Source: Lachnospiraceae bacterium (GTDB lineage Bacteria; Bacillota; Clostridia; Lachnospirales; Lachnospiraceae). Taken from it: a stretch of DNA of 64,000 bases. This document shows positions 1 through 9,650 of the stretch, one piece after another. The position numbers were made by a program, and so were the translations under genes. The DNA lies in the NCBI GenBank assembly GCA_017626095.1, contig JAGAJL010000024.1, positions 1-64,000 on the forward strand, in the 5' to 3' direction. The notes under the pieces are model-generated. The model was not told the DNA's origin. It saw only the letters and a program-made list of their open reading frames with translations, and did no database searches. Position 1 is the stretch's first letter; every line of letters starts with the position of its first letter.

Positions 1-57
1 AATTGCGTAAGAAAACTTGTTTTGAGGGTTTTCATTTTGAATCATTTGGTTTATCAT
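1..57 (-). CDS. partial unrecognised gene, N-terminus only
   Basis: An ATG at 57 opens a frame of 19 codons without a stop that runs off the left edge. It begins MINQMIQNENPQNK. A ribosome binding site reading GAGAAAGGTG on the minus strand (66-75) sits 8 bases upstream, and a TATAAT hexamer lies further upstream. The peptide is too short to assign to a family. A transposase or any other gene is possible. Confidence 0.45.
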   Translation of the reverse strand, partial: MINQMIQNENPQNKFSYAI

Positions 58-105
58 AAAGTTAGCACCTTTCTCTGTGTTTGGTAGATATTGTGTGGTA
101 ACTTT

Positions 106-140
106 ATTATACCAAAGAATAGGTGCTTTTTTATTGTCAA
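106..140 (-). promoter_or_regulatory. putative promoter of the left-edge gene
   Basis: On the minus strand a perfect TATAAT (106-111) is preceded by TGG, giving an extended -10. A perfect TTGACA lies at 135-140, but the spacer is 23 bp, too long for an ordinary sigma-A promoter. The extended -10 is probably the working element and the -35 match may be chance. Confidence 0.35.
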
Positions 141-374
141 TACACCGTTTTATTCAATTATTTTACTTGAAAAATCAAGCATTTATACCTGATTTACAGG
201 TGGGAAAGTTGAGTTAATTATAAAATTTCAATTCAATCTTATATAAATTGTGAACAAATCATATATCGTTTTTTATGATTCATTCTTATAATCTTCTATG
301 CTTTACTTTTTTCCTAACATTTTACTTATCTTTTTCGAATTTCTTTTTGGATTTCGTGTCGATAGCTTTGTTTT
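141..374. other. AT-rich intergenic stretch
   Basis: This gap follows the 3' end of the acyltransferase gene. It is AT-rich and holds only two weak inverted repeats, CTTGA/TCAAG near 166-179 and ACCTG/CAGGT near 187-201. Neither has a T-run that would make a convincing terminator. I see no ORF or RNA gene here. Confidence 0.5.
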
Positions 375-1427
375 TTATCTCTTAATTACTTTTTTGAAAA
401 ATTTCAATACATATTTTTTACCGATTATATAAGCAAAAGTACATAACAATACAACTATAGCATAAATCACAAAAGAAAGCCACACATTTCCAATTCTCTC
501 CTGTAAATGCTCAATCCATTCGATATGAACGAATTCGATGGTATGAATCGCCAGTATAATCATGGAGTTACTACCAACCCAGGCAAAAAAGCAGCTGGGA
601 TACTTTGCAAATTTGGCATGTTCTAATTCTTTCATGGCAAGCATAACCACCAGACTGCCGCAGACAGAAATCAGGATGGAATACGGGAATCCAAGATATT
701 CCCTGGTTGCAAAAATGATACTTCCTGTCCTTTCATAAAAGGCCAACCAAATTAACAGCAATGCAGCCCAGATATAATATCTGCGGATACGTTCCAACAC
801 CTGATAACGTCTTACCATGACACCAATATGATAAAAGATCATACCAATCGGCACAACATCTAAATTCCATGGTAAAAATCCATTATATAAGGCATACATT
901 TTACCGCCCCATGCAAGGGATAATAAAACCACCAGATAAACAATATCCTGAACAACTTTATTTTTCATCCGAAGACGGTTTAACAATGCATAAAAGATGA
1001 CAATGCAAAACAGGAATGTCACAAACCAAATGGGGCCACAGGTTTCAATAGTAATAAAATGTTTTGCATAAAAGCTGCTGCCTCCGAGGGTCGTCATAAT
1101 CTGGGCTCGTAAAATACCAAGCGCACCGCTTACGGTAAACATTCCTGCCCGGTGTAGCATAAAAAGCCGCACAAAATACGAAATCACATTGGTCATCAGG
1201 TAAGGAATGAGTAAAGCTTTTATCTTGCGCGGAACATATTGTTTTAATTCTACGTTTTCCTTATACAAATAACCACTGATCATCACAAACATGATCATAT
1301 GGAACGAATAAATAAAATCCCGAATCGGCTGCCCGACATGCATATGACCGAGAATCATCAAAAGAATTCCCAGACCTTTTGCCATATCAATCCATTGCAG
1401 ACGTATGGGTCTGATATTGTCTCTCAT
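375..1427 (-). CDS. acyltransferase 3 family integral membrane protein
   Basis: A 350-residue polytopic protein of the acyltransferase 3 family (PF01757), which moves acyl groups onto cell-surface sugars or other envelope molecules. The N-terminus has the typical WIDMAKGLGIL start followed by GH within the first helix, then about ten hydrophobic segments and a basic tail (FFKKVIKR). The open frame extends to a TTG at 1442, but GAGGG lies 8 bases before the ATG at 1427, so that ATG is the better start. It follows a large membrane protein by 41 bp on the same strand, suggesting a joint role in modifying a surface glycan. The substrate cannot be read from sequence. Confidence 0.85.
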   Translation of the reverse strand: MRDNIRPIRLQWIDMAKGLGILLMILGHMHVGQPIRDFIYSFHMIMFVMISGYLYKENVELKQYVPRKIKALLIPYLMTNVISYFVRLFMLHRAGMFTVSGALGILRAQIMTTLGGSSFYAKHFITIETCGPIWFVTFLFCIVIFYALLNRLRMKNKVVQDIVYLVVLLSLAWGGKMYALYNGFLPWNLDVVPIGMIFYHIGVMVRRYQVLERIRRYYIWAALLLIWLAFYERTGSIIFATREYLGFPYSILISVCGSLVVMLAMKELEHAKFAKYPSCFFAWVGSNSMIILAIHTIEFVHIEWIEHLQERIGNVWLSFVIYAIVVLLCTFAYIIGKKYVLKFFKKVIKR

Positions 1428-1468
1428 AGTAATTTCCCTCAATATTACCTTACAGTTATCTCAATTCT

Positions 1469-4366
1469 TTATTCACAGTCTTTTAACAGTTCAAACGCAA
1501 GCGTTAACGTTTTCCCTACCATCGTATCATCCGTCAAATCAAATCGAATCGTGGTCATTTCAAACATATCCCACATCGGATATGCATAAAGCGGGATCAG
1601 CAAATCCCCGTTTTGTGCCACGCAGGAAATGGCATACTCTTCCATCGCTGCTCCGTCCGGATAAGAAAAATACAGCTTCATATTCACTTTCTCATGATCT
1701 TCCAGATCATCACACTGAAAATGAACCAGTAAATATTCTCCATCTGAAACAATCCGGTCTCCGCTAAATGAAACCCGGAAATTGGAATTATCACTAATCG
1801 GTGTATAACTTCCGCTTTGATTCGTCTCCATCCCGTTGGTTTCCAAATACTCATAAGTCATGGGAACCGTCTCATAATGCTCCCGATTGATTGACCTTCC
1901 CCAGACAACAGGAAGTGCCAGCAAATCAGAAGTTGTCATAGCACTGTAAAAAGTGCCCCCACCGTCTGTTGCCCATGCAGGCGCAGTCACATCATCCGAT
2001 AACAAAAAGCATACAGAACCATACTGATAAGGGCGATATCCCTTTTTTCTAACCAACTGGTAAATATCTTTATAACGCAGGGAAATACTTCCACCATCAT
2101 TATTCCAGTAAGGTGCAACCAAAATCAGTTTTGGAAGGTCTTCCTCCAATGATTCTAACATTCTTTTTCTTGTCGCATCCGAAGTTCCGTGATACAGTGC
2201 GCAATAAGAAAAAGGCGTTTCTTTATCAAACATCATATAAAAAGCCGACTGATTCGTAAAATCCAGATAGGTTTCTCCATCCGGGCAAAGTTCACGAACG
2301 ACAAAAGCTGTTTCTTCTATCTGCTTGGCGGTTTCTGCGGGCATGAAAACCGTTCCCATCTTTTCACATCCGATTTCATTTCCGTTAAGTTTTACAAACT
2401 GGTCTGAAATCTCTTCCAATGTCAGGGCGTTTTTTTGTGCATCTGAAAAATCATAGGTATTCAAAATCAATGCAGATGCCAAAATACAGGCCGGCAAAAT
2501 CTTTGCTTTGGACTCTGCCTGAAACAAAACATAGGCCAGCAACAACAATAAAACTACATTCAAAATGGATGCACGTTCACCGGCAAAGATACTGCCAAAG
2601 GTATAACTGCAGATCATATAGCAAAATACAACAACTGTAATCAGCAACTCAACATAGGAAACTTTTTTATAATAGCAGGCCATTCCGACAATTAAAACAA
2701 CCGCTGCCATAAATGAAAATTCAATGGTTGCCACATCGATAAACGGATTGGAAAGTCCGAATAGATGGTTATTGTCGGAAATCAAGATGTCATACAGTCT
2801 GTCTCCCGGAAAATAGCCGGAAATTCCGACATTCTCTTTCAGATAACGCACAATTCCCAAAAACATTGGAATAAAGGAGATACCCAAAAGCAACGTTGCA
2901 AGAAACGAAGGAAGATATTTTTTTCTGTTTTCCTTTTTCCATGCAGACAAAAGCTGTCCTCTTCCGTTTTTTGAAAAAACACGGAAGCAAAGCGGAAGTA
3001 AAAGCGCAGCAGCCAGCGAACCTCCAATCGCCGGATACCATGCAATGGAAATTATAGATGTCACAATATATGCAATCAGGGAGCGATAAGCATCCTCTCT
3101 GATTTTTTTGTGAAAAAAGATGAGCACCACCGGCAATGCCAGAACAAAACGGAAATAATAATACCACTCACCGATTGTCATGAAAAAGGCCGTGAATGCA
3201 ACTGCATAGAGAGAAGATTCAAAGCATTTATACACCACATATGCAACAAGTGCCACTAAAATCATGCTTCCGATATAATACGCATAGAAAAAAGAACCAT
3301 AAGTACCGTCCAATATAACTGCATTTATGGAAGCAAAAAAGTAATCACACATTCCATGTATCGGAAAAAAATCCAGATACGGTATTTTATGATAGGAAAT
3401 AAATTCCGTAAAAGGAACCGTCAGTTCTCCGTAATGAAACAAATTTACCGAAAACATGGCGTCAACGGGCACATGCATGGTTAGCTGCATGGAACCGATA
3501 AGCATCAGGGTAAACGGATGCACTTTTCCAAGGATTTCTTTTCTTTTTAATATTACATATCCTAAAATAGCAAGTATCATTACCACAGCCAAAATCCTGA
3601 CACCCGGATATGATGTACTTTCGATGACACCGTTATAATTGATTTTAAAGGTAAATAAACTGAGTAAAAAACAAAGCAGTAATGCCTGTGCTCCCTCTAA
3701 ATAAACCGTCATGAAATTAAGCTTCGAAACTTTATCCTCAAATATATAGGCCAAAATCAGAATCAAATATGCCAAAATCAAGCATAAAATGAAACCCTTT
3801 TTTGCTCCGTTTTCTCCGACCAAACCAAAACTTAATACCATCTGCACAAACGCTCTGATACCAAAATATGCAATCAAGCAGGATGTACAGGCGATATTCA
3901 ATTTTTCTGCAACATAATGTTCTTTTTGTCGAATTTGTTTGAACCAATCAATCACATGCAAAAACAAAAGCGCGGCAATCAAAGCCCAGTACAAACGCAT
4001 GTCATATCCGAATAACTGCTTGACTGCCACCAGTCCGCCGGCTATTAGAAGCACATAAAAACTGAAAGAAAGTTTTTCATGAAAATACATCAAAATATGG
4101 ATGAGTAAATAAAAAAGCGCAAAAAATAAGATAAAAGAAATCAGAAAATGGCGGGGAATCATAAAATCTGCCGGTTTATAATAATCTTTAAATACGGAAG
4201 GTCCCGTTATCAGCTCACTCAGTGTCGCAGCATTTTCCCCATAAACCTTTTTAAAAAAATCATTCATATATAAGTAGGAAGAAAAAAAAGCCAATACCAT
4301 ACTGCCGATAATAATCAACAATCTTTGTAAATCACTCTTTTTCTCCCGAAAAATTCTTTGTATCAT
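1469..4366 (-). CDS. large polytopic membrane protein, GT-C glycosyltransferase-like
   Basis: A 965-residue protein with roughly 14 hydrophobic segments in the first 620 residues and a soluble C-terminal part of about 340 residues that should face outward. The segment HYGELTVPF...YLDFFPIHG (about residues 325-352) resembles the luminal loop of GT-C type polyprenyl-sugar glycosyltransferases. That is the only basis for a functional hint, and I cannot name a family with confidence. The start ATG at 4366 has AGAGG 7 bases upstream. It precedes the acyltransferase gene, so the pair may build and decorate a surface polymer (inference). Confidence 0.6.
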   Translation of the reverse strand: MIQRIFREKKSDLQRLLIIIGSMVLAFFSSYLYMNDFFKKVYGENAATLSELITGPSVFKDYYKPADFMIPRHFLISFILFFALFYLLIHILMYFHEKLSFSFYVLLIAGGLVAVKQLFGYDMRLYWALIAALLFLHVIDWFKQIRQKEHYVAEKLNIACTSCLIAYFGIRAFVQMVLSFGLVGENGAKKGFILCLILAYLILILAYIFEDKVSKLNFMTVYLEGAQALLLCFLLSLFTFKINYNGVIESTSYPGVRILAVVMILAILGYVILKRKEILGKVHPFTLMLIGSMQLTMHVPVDAMFSVNLFHYGELTVPFTEFISYHKIPYLDFFPIHGMCDYFFASINAVILDGTYGSFFYAYYIGSMILVALVAYVVYKCFESSLYAVAFTAFFMTIGEWYYYFRFVLALPVVLIFFHKKIREDAYRSLIAYIVTSIISIAWYPAIGGSLAAALLLPLCFRVFSKNGRGQLLSAWKKENRKKYLPSFLATLLLGISFIPMFLGIVRYLKENVGISGYFPGDRLYDILISDNNHLFGLSNPFIDVATIEFSFMAAVVLIVGMACYYKKVSYVELLITVVVFCYMICSYTFGSIFAGERASILNVVLLLLLAYVLFQAESKAKILPACILASALILNTYDFSDAQKNALTLEEISDQFVKLNGNEIGCEKMGTVFMPAETAKQIEETAFVVRELCPDGETYLDFTNQSAFYMMFDKETPFSYCALYHGTSDATRKRMLESLEEDLPKLILVAPYWNNDGGSISLRYKDIYQLVRKKGYRPYQYGSVCFLLSDDVTAPAWATDGGGTFYSAMTTSDLLALPVVWGRSINREHYETVPMTYEYLETNGMETNQSGSYTPISDNSNFRVSFSGDRIVSDGEYLLVHFQCDDLEDHEKVNMKLYFSYPDGAAMEEYAISCVAQNGDLLIPLYAYPMWDMFEMTTIRFDLTDDTMVGKTLTLAFELLKDCE

Positions 4367-4563
4367 GGAATACCTCTGATCATTATATTTTCCGTGCGGA
4401 TAGCGGATACTGTCAGATTTTGCAGACCGCTAAATCCATTCTGAGTATATCATAAAGCATAGAAAGCCTCAAATCTTTTTCCTTTTTTCGCCAAAGAACA
4501 CTTGAAAACAACCTTTGTATCGTATACCATGTTAATGGAGAAATATTTAGGAGGAACCTATAC

Positions 4564-5277
4564 ATGGAAATGTTATCACTCAAAACAGAGTTAACCGAAA
4601 ATGCATATCCCGGACGTGGTATTATCATTGGTAAATCAGCAGACGGTACAAAAGCAGTGACTGCTTACTTTATCATGGGAAGAAGCAGCAACAGCCGCAA
4701 CCGTATCTTCGTTGAAGACGGCGAAGGCATTCGTACCCAGGCCTTTGATCCTTCCAAACTGGAAGATCCGAGTTTAATTATCTATGCTCCGGTCAGAGTA
4801 CTTGGCAATAAAACCATTGTCACAAACGGCGACCAGACCGATACCATCTACGATGGCATGGATATCCAGTTAACCTTTGAACAATCCTTAAGGAGTCGTG
4901 AATTTGAGCCCGACGGTCCCAATTACACACCCAGAATTTCCGGAATTATGCATATCGAAAACGGCAATTTCAATTATGCAATGTCCATTTTAAAAAGCAA
5001 CAACGGCAATCCCGATGCCTGCAATCGCTACACATTCGCATATGAAAACCCTGTTGCGGGTGAGGGCCATTTTATTCATACTTATATGCACGATGGCAAT
5101 CCCCTTCCCAGCTTTGAAGGAGAGCCTAAGCTGGTGTCTATTCCGGACGACATTGATGCATTCACAGATCTTCTCTGGAGCAGCTTAAATGAGGATAATA
5201 AAGTTTCTTTATTTGTCCGTTATATTGATATTGCTTCCGGAACATATGAAACAAAAATTGTAAATAAAAATGTGTGA
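4564..5277 (+). CDS. IMP cyclohydrolase-like protein (PF07826 type)
   Basis: A 237-residue protein of the archaeal PurO-like IMP cyclohydrolase family, recognised from the N-terminal YPGRGIIIGKS and the MGRSSNSRNR segment. In this family the enzyme closes FAICAR to IMP, the last step of purine synthesis. A strong ribosome binding site, AGGAGGA, lies at 4549-4555, 8 bases before the ATG. The AICAR transformylase gene follows 111 bp downstream on the same strand and lacks its own cyclohydrolase domain, which supports the assignment. Between the two genes is a small hairpin (GTGTCTG/CAGACAC, about 5299-5333) without a T-run. Confidence 0.82.
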   Translation: MEMLSLKTELTENAYPGRGIIIGKSADGTKAVTAYFIMGRSSNSRNRIFVEDGEGIRTQAFDPSKLEDPSLIIYAPVRVLGNKTIVTNGDQTDTIYDGMDIQLTFEQSLRSREFEPDGPNYTPRISGIMHIENGNFNYAMSILKSNNGNPDACNRYTFAYENPVAGEGHFIHTYMHDGNPLPSFEGEPKLVSIPDDIDAFTDLLWSSLNEDNKVSLFVRYIDIASGTYETKIVNKNV

Positions 5278-5388
5278 GTTTTCATACCATCCGAGAACGT
5301 GTCTGTGATAGAATGTGCAAATTCATCAGACACATTTACGTAAAAGAAAAAATAATACATTTATAGCATATCCAACAAAGGAGTTTTT

Positions 5389-6570
5389 ATGATGAATGAA
5401 ATTCAATTAAAGTACGGTTGTAACCCCAACCAGAAACCTTCCCGCATTTATATGGAAGACGGCAGTGATTTGCCTGTTACCGTATTAAACGGAAAGCCCG
5501 GCTACATCAATTTTTTAGATGCATTTAACGGCTGGCAGTTAGTAAAAGAACTAAAAGAGGCAACCAATCTTCCCGCTGCTACTTCTTTCAAACACGTTTC
5601 ACCCGCAGGTGCAGCAGTTGGTCTTCCCCTTTCCGATACTCTCGCAAAAATTTACTGGGTGGATGACCTTGGCAAATTATCACCGTTAGCATGTGCTTAC
5701 GCAAGAGCACGTGGTGCTGACAGAATGTCCTCTTTTGGTGATTTCATTGCATTATCCGATGTCTGTGATGCTGATACTGCAAGACTGATTAAGCGTGAAG
5801 TATCTGACGGTGTCATTGCTCCCGGATATACCGATGAAGCTTTGGAACTATTAAAGGCAAAGAAAAAAGGCAACTACAATATTATTCAGATTGATCCTTC
5901 TTATACTCCCGCTCCCATTGAGCGCAAACAGGTATATGGCATCACGTTTGAACAGGGACGCAATGAGTTGGATGTAAACGGCGATTTGTTATCCAATATC
6001 GTGACCGAAAACAAAGACCTTCCCGAATCAGCACTCATTGATATGAAGATTGCTTTAATCACATTAAAATATACGCAATCTAACAGTGTCTGCTATGTAA
6101 AAGACGGACAGGCAATCGGTATCGGTGCTGGCCAACAGTCACGTATTCACTGTACCAGACTGGCCGGTCAGAAAGCAGACAACTGGTTCTTACGCCAGTC
6201 CCCTCAGGTCATGGGCTTACAATTCCTTGATACCTTAGGTCGTGCAGACAGAGATAACACTATCGACGTTTATATGGGCGATGAATATATGGATGTCTTA
6301 GCTGATGGCGAATGGGAAAAGAGATTTAAAGTAAAACCTGCGGTATTCACAGCAGAAGAGAAAAAAGCTTGGCTTGCACAAAACCAGAATGTAACCTGCG
6401 GTTCCGATGCTTTCTTCCCCTTCTCAGATAATATTGAAAGAGCCCACAAGAGCGGCGTAAAATATATCGCACAGCCCGGCGGTTCTGTCAGAGATGATAT
6501 CGTAATAGAATGTGCAAACAAATATGATATGGTCATGGCATTTACAGGTATCAGATTGTTCCATCACTAA
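5389..6570 (+). CDS. purH: stand-alone AICAR formyltransferase (PurH C-domain homologue)
   Basis: A 393-residue protein matching only the AICAR transformylase half of bifunctional PurH. It transfers a formyl group from 10-formyl-tetrahydrofolate to AICAR. The catalytic Lys-His pair is seen in SFKHVSPAGAAVG (about residues 66-78), and the conserved YTQSNSVCY and GQQSRIHCTR segments follow. There is no N-terminal MGS-like cyclohydrolase domain, so the preceding gene probably supplies that step. AAAGGAG precedes two adjacent ATGs (5389 and 5392); either could start translation. The gene converges on the HD-domain gene with only 16 bp between stop codons. Confidence 0.9.
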   Translation: MMNEIQLKYGCNPNQKPSRIYMEDGSDLPVTVLNGKPGYINFLDAFNGWQLVKELKEATNLPAATSFKHVSPAGAAVGLPLSDTLAKIYWVDDLGKLSPLACAYARARGADRMSSFGDFIALSDVCDADTARLIKREVSDGVIAPGYTDEALELLKAKKKGNYNIIQIDPSYTPAPIERKQVYGITFEQGRNELDVNGDLLSNIVTENKDLPESALIDMKIALITLKYTQSNSVCYVKDGQAIGIGAGQQSRIHCTRLAGQKADNWFLRQSPQVMGLQFLDTLGRADRDNTIDVYMGDEYMDVLADGEWEKRFKVKPAVFTAEEKKAWLAQNQNVTCGSDAFFPFSDNIERAHKSGVKYIAQPGGSVRDDIVIECANKYDMVMAFTGIRLFHH

Positions 6571-6586
6571 TTTGAAAAAGGGTATT

Positions 6587-7384
6587 TTATTCATCCCAGA
6601 TATGTTTTTTCATATAGGCAAACCATTCATTGGTTTGCCTATTGTCTGATTTAAAATTCAATAATTTATCCAAATACCCCTGTTCTTTTACAATTTGTTT
6701 ACTGATTGGATAAACCAGTTCGAAAGTCAGACTGATATGTCCAACCAGATGGTCAACTACCGTTTCCTTATAAGCTCTTAAAACAGCATGTCGTTTGCAA
6801 AAATCCTCTTTTACTTTTTCACTGACCAATGCCTGCTTCAGATTTTCTGTAGACACATTATAGATATCTTCCATTGGCGTTTCATAATTCACTCTTAAGA
6901 TATCAATCTTGTCTGCATCGCGTAGAATATGGCAAAACATCTGCTCTTTCTCAGATAATCCCGCTTCAATCCGATAAGCACTGTGATTTCGAATTGCAGT
7001 TTCCGTATATTCTTTTATAGTTATGTAAACTTTATATGCCTTTTCATCTTCAATTGCCGGTTTCTTCACATACTCTTCAAATAATCCATCCACAAACAAT
7101 AAATCCGCACCAAACTGTGCATGATCAATAGATTTATTATCCGCAAAAGTCCCATATCTTCGTACTTGTTCAAATCTTCCTATATCATGCAGCATTCCGG
7201 TTAACCATGCCAACGCACAGTCATCTTCTGATAACTGATTACCTTTTGCAATTCTCTCACAAAGATTGGCAACCCGAAAAGTATGATCATATTTCAGTTT
7301 GATCTTCGGATCTGATAAATCATAATCTGAGGTATATTCCATAAAACAATTGATTATTTTCTCACGATTGATGAATTCTGTCAT
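6587..7384 (-). CDS. HD-domain metal-dependent phosphohydrolase-like protein
   Basis: A 265-residue protein with an HD domain: an early His in YDHTFRV (about residue 34), the HD doublet in GMLHDIGRFEQ (about 66-76), a further His in SIDHAQFG (about 90) and an Asp in LRDADKIDI (about 155-163). These are the metal-binding positions of HD phosphohydrolases, which cleave phosphate esters or nucleotides. The substrate is unknown. It lies 30 bp downstream of the frameshifted membrane glycosyltransferase gene and may be co-transcribed with it. A short ribosome binding site, AAAGG, precedes the ATG at 7384. Confidence 0.8.
   Translation of the reverse strand: MTEFINREKIINCFMEYTSDYDLSDPKIKLKYDHTFRVANLCERIAKGNQLSEDDCALAWLTGMLHDIGRFEQVRRYGTFADNKSIDHAQFGADLLFVDGLFEEYVKKPAIEDEKAYKVYITIKEYTETAIRNHSAYRIEAGLSEKEQMFCHILRDADKIDILRVNYETPMEDIYNVSTENLKQALVSEKVKEDFCKRHAVLRAYKETVVDHLVGHISLTFELVYPISKQIVKEQGYLDKLLNFKSDNRQTNEWFAYMKKHIWDE
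6614..6642 (+). terminator. perfect 12-bp hairpin, candidate purH terminator inside the HD gene
   Basis: ATAGGCAAACCA (6614-6625) and TGGTTTGCCTAT (6631-6642) form a perfect 12-bp stem with a 5-nt loop. It lies 44 bp after the purH stop, inside the 3' coding end of the convergent HD gene. The T-run is weak, so termination is inferred from the position and the perfect stem. Confidence 0.45.
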
Positions 7385-7414
7385 AATAGAGCCTTTCTAT
7401 CCGGTATTCTTGTT

Positions 7415-8630
7415 CTATCTTTCGTCAATCTCTTTCTTTTCCTGATAAACAAAAGTTTGATATATCATATACAACACAATTCCCAGCATAACAATCGCCA
7501 AAACCGAATAAGGAATGATAATTCTATCCGGTTGATCATAATTGTAATAATAGCTATACGTCAGGAATGTAATCAATACATGCACTACCGGTACCCAGAA
7601 AAGGCGAATACATAAGATACCAATCAGAATACCGATAATTTCAATAAAATATCCATATCTTTCATGCATCTGCGGCAAGAAGTAAAGCGCTAGAGCTCCT
7701 TGTGTATAGACAATGAAAAGCAACAACTCCGGTGTCAGTTTTGTATACATCAGTTTATATACAACAGCAACCATAAACAACAAAATCACACCAAGCGCAA
7801 AAATCTTACCACCGGTGCTATACCAGTCAGGCAGATACAATTCTCCGATAATATAATAGATATTGGGGTATTTCATGGAAAGGCGATTGGTATCCACTCC
7901 GGTTTGTGCAAAATAAATACCCAGCAATTCTCCCAGTGGCCTGCCCAAAATCCAAGCCGGAATAATACTTAAAAAATAGATACCCGGAACCCACAACAGG
8001 TCAATGTTTTTAATCTTTTTATAAAGCCATAATAAAATAATAATCGGTGCCCAAAATAAGGCCTGTAATTTAAACGCAAAAGCAATGCCATAGAAAATCA
8101 TAGCGATTCTTGATTTATCTTTTAATAAAAAAAAGGACAGTCAATAACAAAAACGATGTGTAAATAGCATCACATTGTCCCCACATGGCACTGTTACTGA
8201 TAACGGTTGGTGTTAAAAAGACGATACTGCAACCAATGGCCGCCAAAGTTTCACTTTTTCTTGCTTCATACAAAATCAATCCTGCAGCAATCGCTACAAC
8301 AACATCAAAAAAAACGGAAATCAGCTTCATGGCAATCATGCTGTGACTGCCGAATTTTGCTGCAATTAACAAAAGATACATATAAGAAGGCGCATAGTCA
8401 TAAAAATCCTCCGCTAAAGAAGCTGCACCCTTTGCGGCAATTTCATTCATCCATGGTTCAAACCAGATGGTCCAATCTCTGCTGACAAACCATATAAAAT
8501 GTTTCCTGATCAACATTCCAAATAAAAATGCCAGCACCAACATTATAATATTGATAATCCTTTTTTTATCTCCCACAAAACGCAAGGGTCCGTTCGGAAA
8601 AGCCGGAGCCGCTTTGGTCATTTTTTCCAT
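7415..8630 (-). pseudogene. frameshifted GT-C-like membrane glycosyltransferase
   Basis: Two reading frames make up one membrane protein. The first (8115-8630) starts at an ATG preceded by GGAGG and ends ...LFFIKR; an open frame reaches 8699 but has no ribosome binding site there. The second (7415-8101) begins MIFYGIAFAFKLQ. Between them is a run of eight T on the coding strand (complement of A at 8127-8134). Removing one T joins the frames through LLKDKSRIAMIFYG, a natural continuation. The joined protein would have about 405 residues and some ten membrane segments, with RDWTIWFEPW after the first helix and WGQCDAIY, features of polyprenol-sugar-dependent GT-C enzymes. It may be a true mutation, a phase-variable tract, or a sequencing error. 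Confidence 0.7.
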
Positions 8631-8696
8631 GGAATTTTCCTCCAAAATGTACAGAATTTCATACTTTTTTATCTTATCATGTTTGTTTTTTTTATG

Positions 8697-8765
8697 CAAT
8701 CATTCCACTTCAACAATTCATTCCACCATACACAATTCATTCCAATATGCACAATACATTAGTGC
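8697..8765. repeat. degenerate tandem repeat, about 19-bp unit
   Basis: Three to four imperfect copies of a 19-20 bp unit built on CAATTCATTCCA stand in a row between sigG and the membrane glycosyltransferase gene. No function is evident. Confidence 0.55.
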
Positions 8766-8804
8766 ATACATAAATTGACTTTGCATTTTTCATTTTCCTT
8801 CCGA

Positions 8805-9581
8805 TCAATCCAGATAACTGCGCATGGTTTTTAACGCATTCTTTTCCAGTCTGGAAACCTGCGCCTGGGAAATGCCAATCATATCCGATACTTCCATCTG
8901 TGTTTTCCCGTCGAAAAACCGTAGCTCTATGATTTCTCTTTCCCTATCGTTCAGCTTTTTCATTGCCTCTCCGATTGCAATGTTTTCTACCCAGATTTCC
9001 TCTTTATTCTTTTTATCCGATACCTGATCCATGACATACAACGTATCCCCGCCATCCGTATAAATCGGTTCATACAGACTCATGGGACTTTGAATGGCAT
9101 CTAATGCATATACAATATCTTCCTTGGCAATTCCAATCTCCGATGCAATTTCTTCTATGGTAGGTTCTTTTAAATTCTTTTTTATCATATTCTCTTTTGC
9201 ATATATCGCTTTGTAAGCAGTATCCTTTAAGCTTCTGGATACCCGGATGGAACTGTTGTCACGTAAAAATCGCCGCACTTCACCAATGATCATCGGAACA
9301 GCATAGGTACTGAATTTCACCCCTAGCTCAGCATTAAAATTATCGATGGCCTTAATCAGTCCCACACAGCCAATCTGAAACAAATCATCCGCATTCTCAT
9401 TCGCAGATGAAAAACGCTTGATGACACTTAATACCAGTCGTAGATTTCCTTCTATATACGCTTCTCTGGCTTCCAAATCTCCCTGGTTTATCTTTGCAAA
9501 AAGCACATCTTTTTCTTCGCTTGACAAAAGTGGCAATTTTGCTGTATTAACTCCGCAAATTTCGACTTTCCCCTGTGACAT
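8805..9581 (-). CDS. sigG: forespore sigma factor SigG
   Basis: A 258-residue sigma-70 family factor that directs late forespore transcription. The N-terminus KVEICGVNTAKLPLL is the SigG-specific anti-sigma-contact region. Region 2 follows (NLRLVLSVIKRF, KFSTYAVPMIIGEVRRFLRDN) and region 4 ends in a helix-turn-helix (GKTQMEVSDMIGISQAQVSRLE). An in-frame ATG exists at 9668, but GGGAGG sits before the ATG at 9581, and the shorter protein matches the roughly 260-residue length of the family. It lies downstream of, but not adjacent to, sigE, with two unrelated genes between them. Confidence 0.96.
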   Translation of the reverse strand: MSQGKVEICGVNTAKLPLLSSEEKDVLFAKINQGDLEAREAYIEGNLRLVLSVIKRFSSANENADDLFQIGCVGLIKAIDNFNAELGVKFSTYAVPMIIGEVRRFLRDNSSIRVSRSLKDTAYKAIYAKENMIKKNLKEPTIEEIASEIGIAKEDIVYALDAIQSPMSLYEPIYTDGGDTLYVMDQVSDKKNKEEIWVENIAIGEAMKKLNDREREIIELRFFDGKTQMEVSDMIGISQAQVSRLEKNALKTMRSYLD

Positions 9582-9650
9582 AAAAAAATCCTCCCAATAG
9601 ATATCTCTATTGAAAGGATTGACTTTTTTTATAAAATTATTCCCTGATTG

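Noticed and set aside
106-140. Perfect TTGACA and TATAAT at the left edge as a second long-spacer promoter
   Set aside because: The spacer is 23 bp and there is no 0A box. An extended -10 is enough to explain the promoter, so I do not link it to the spoIIG type.
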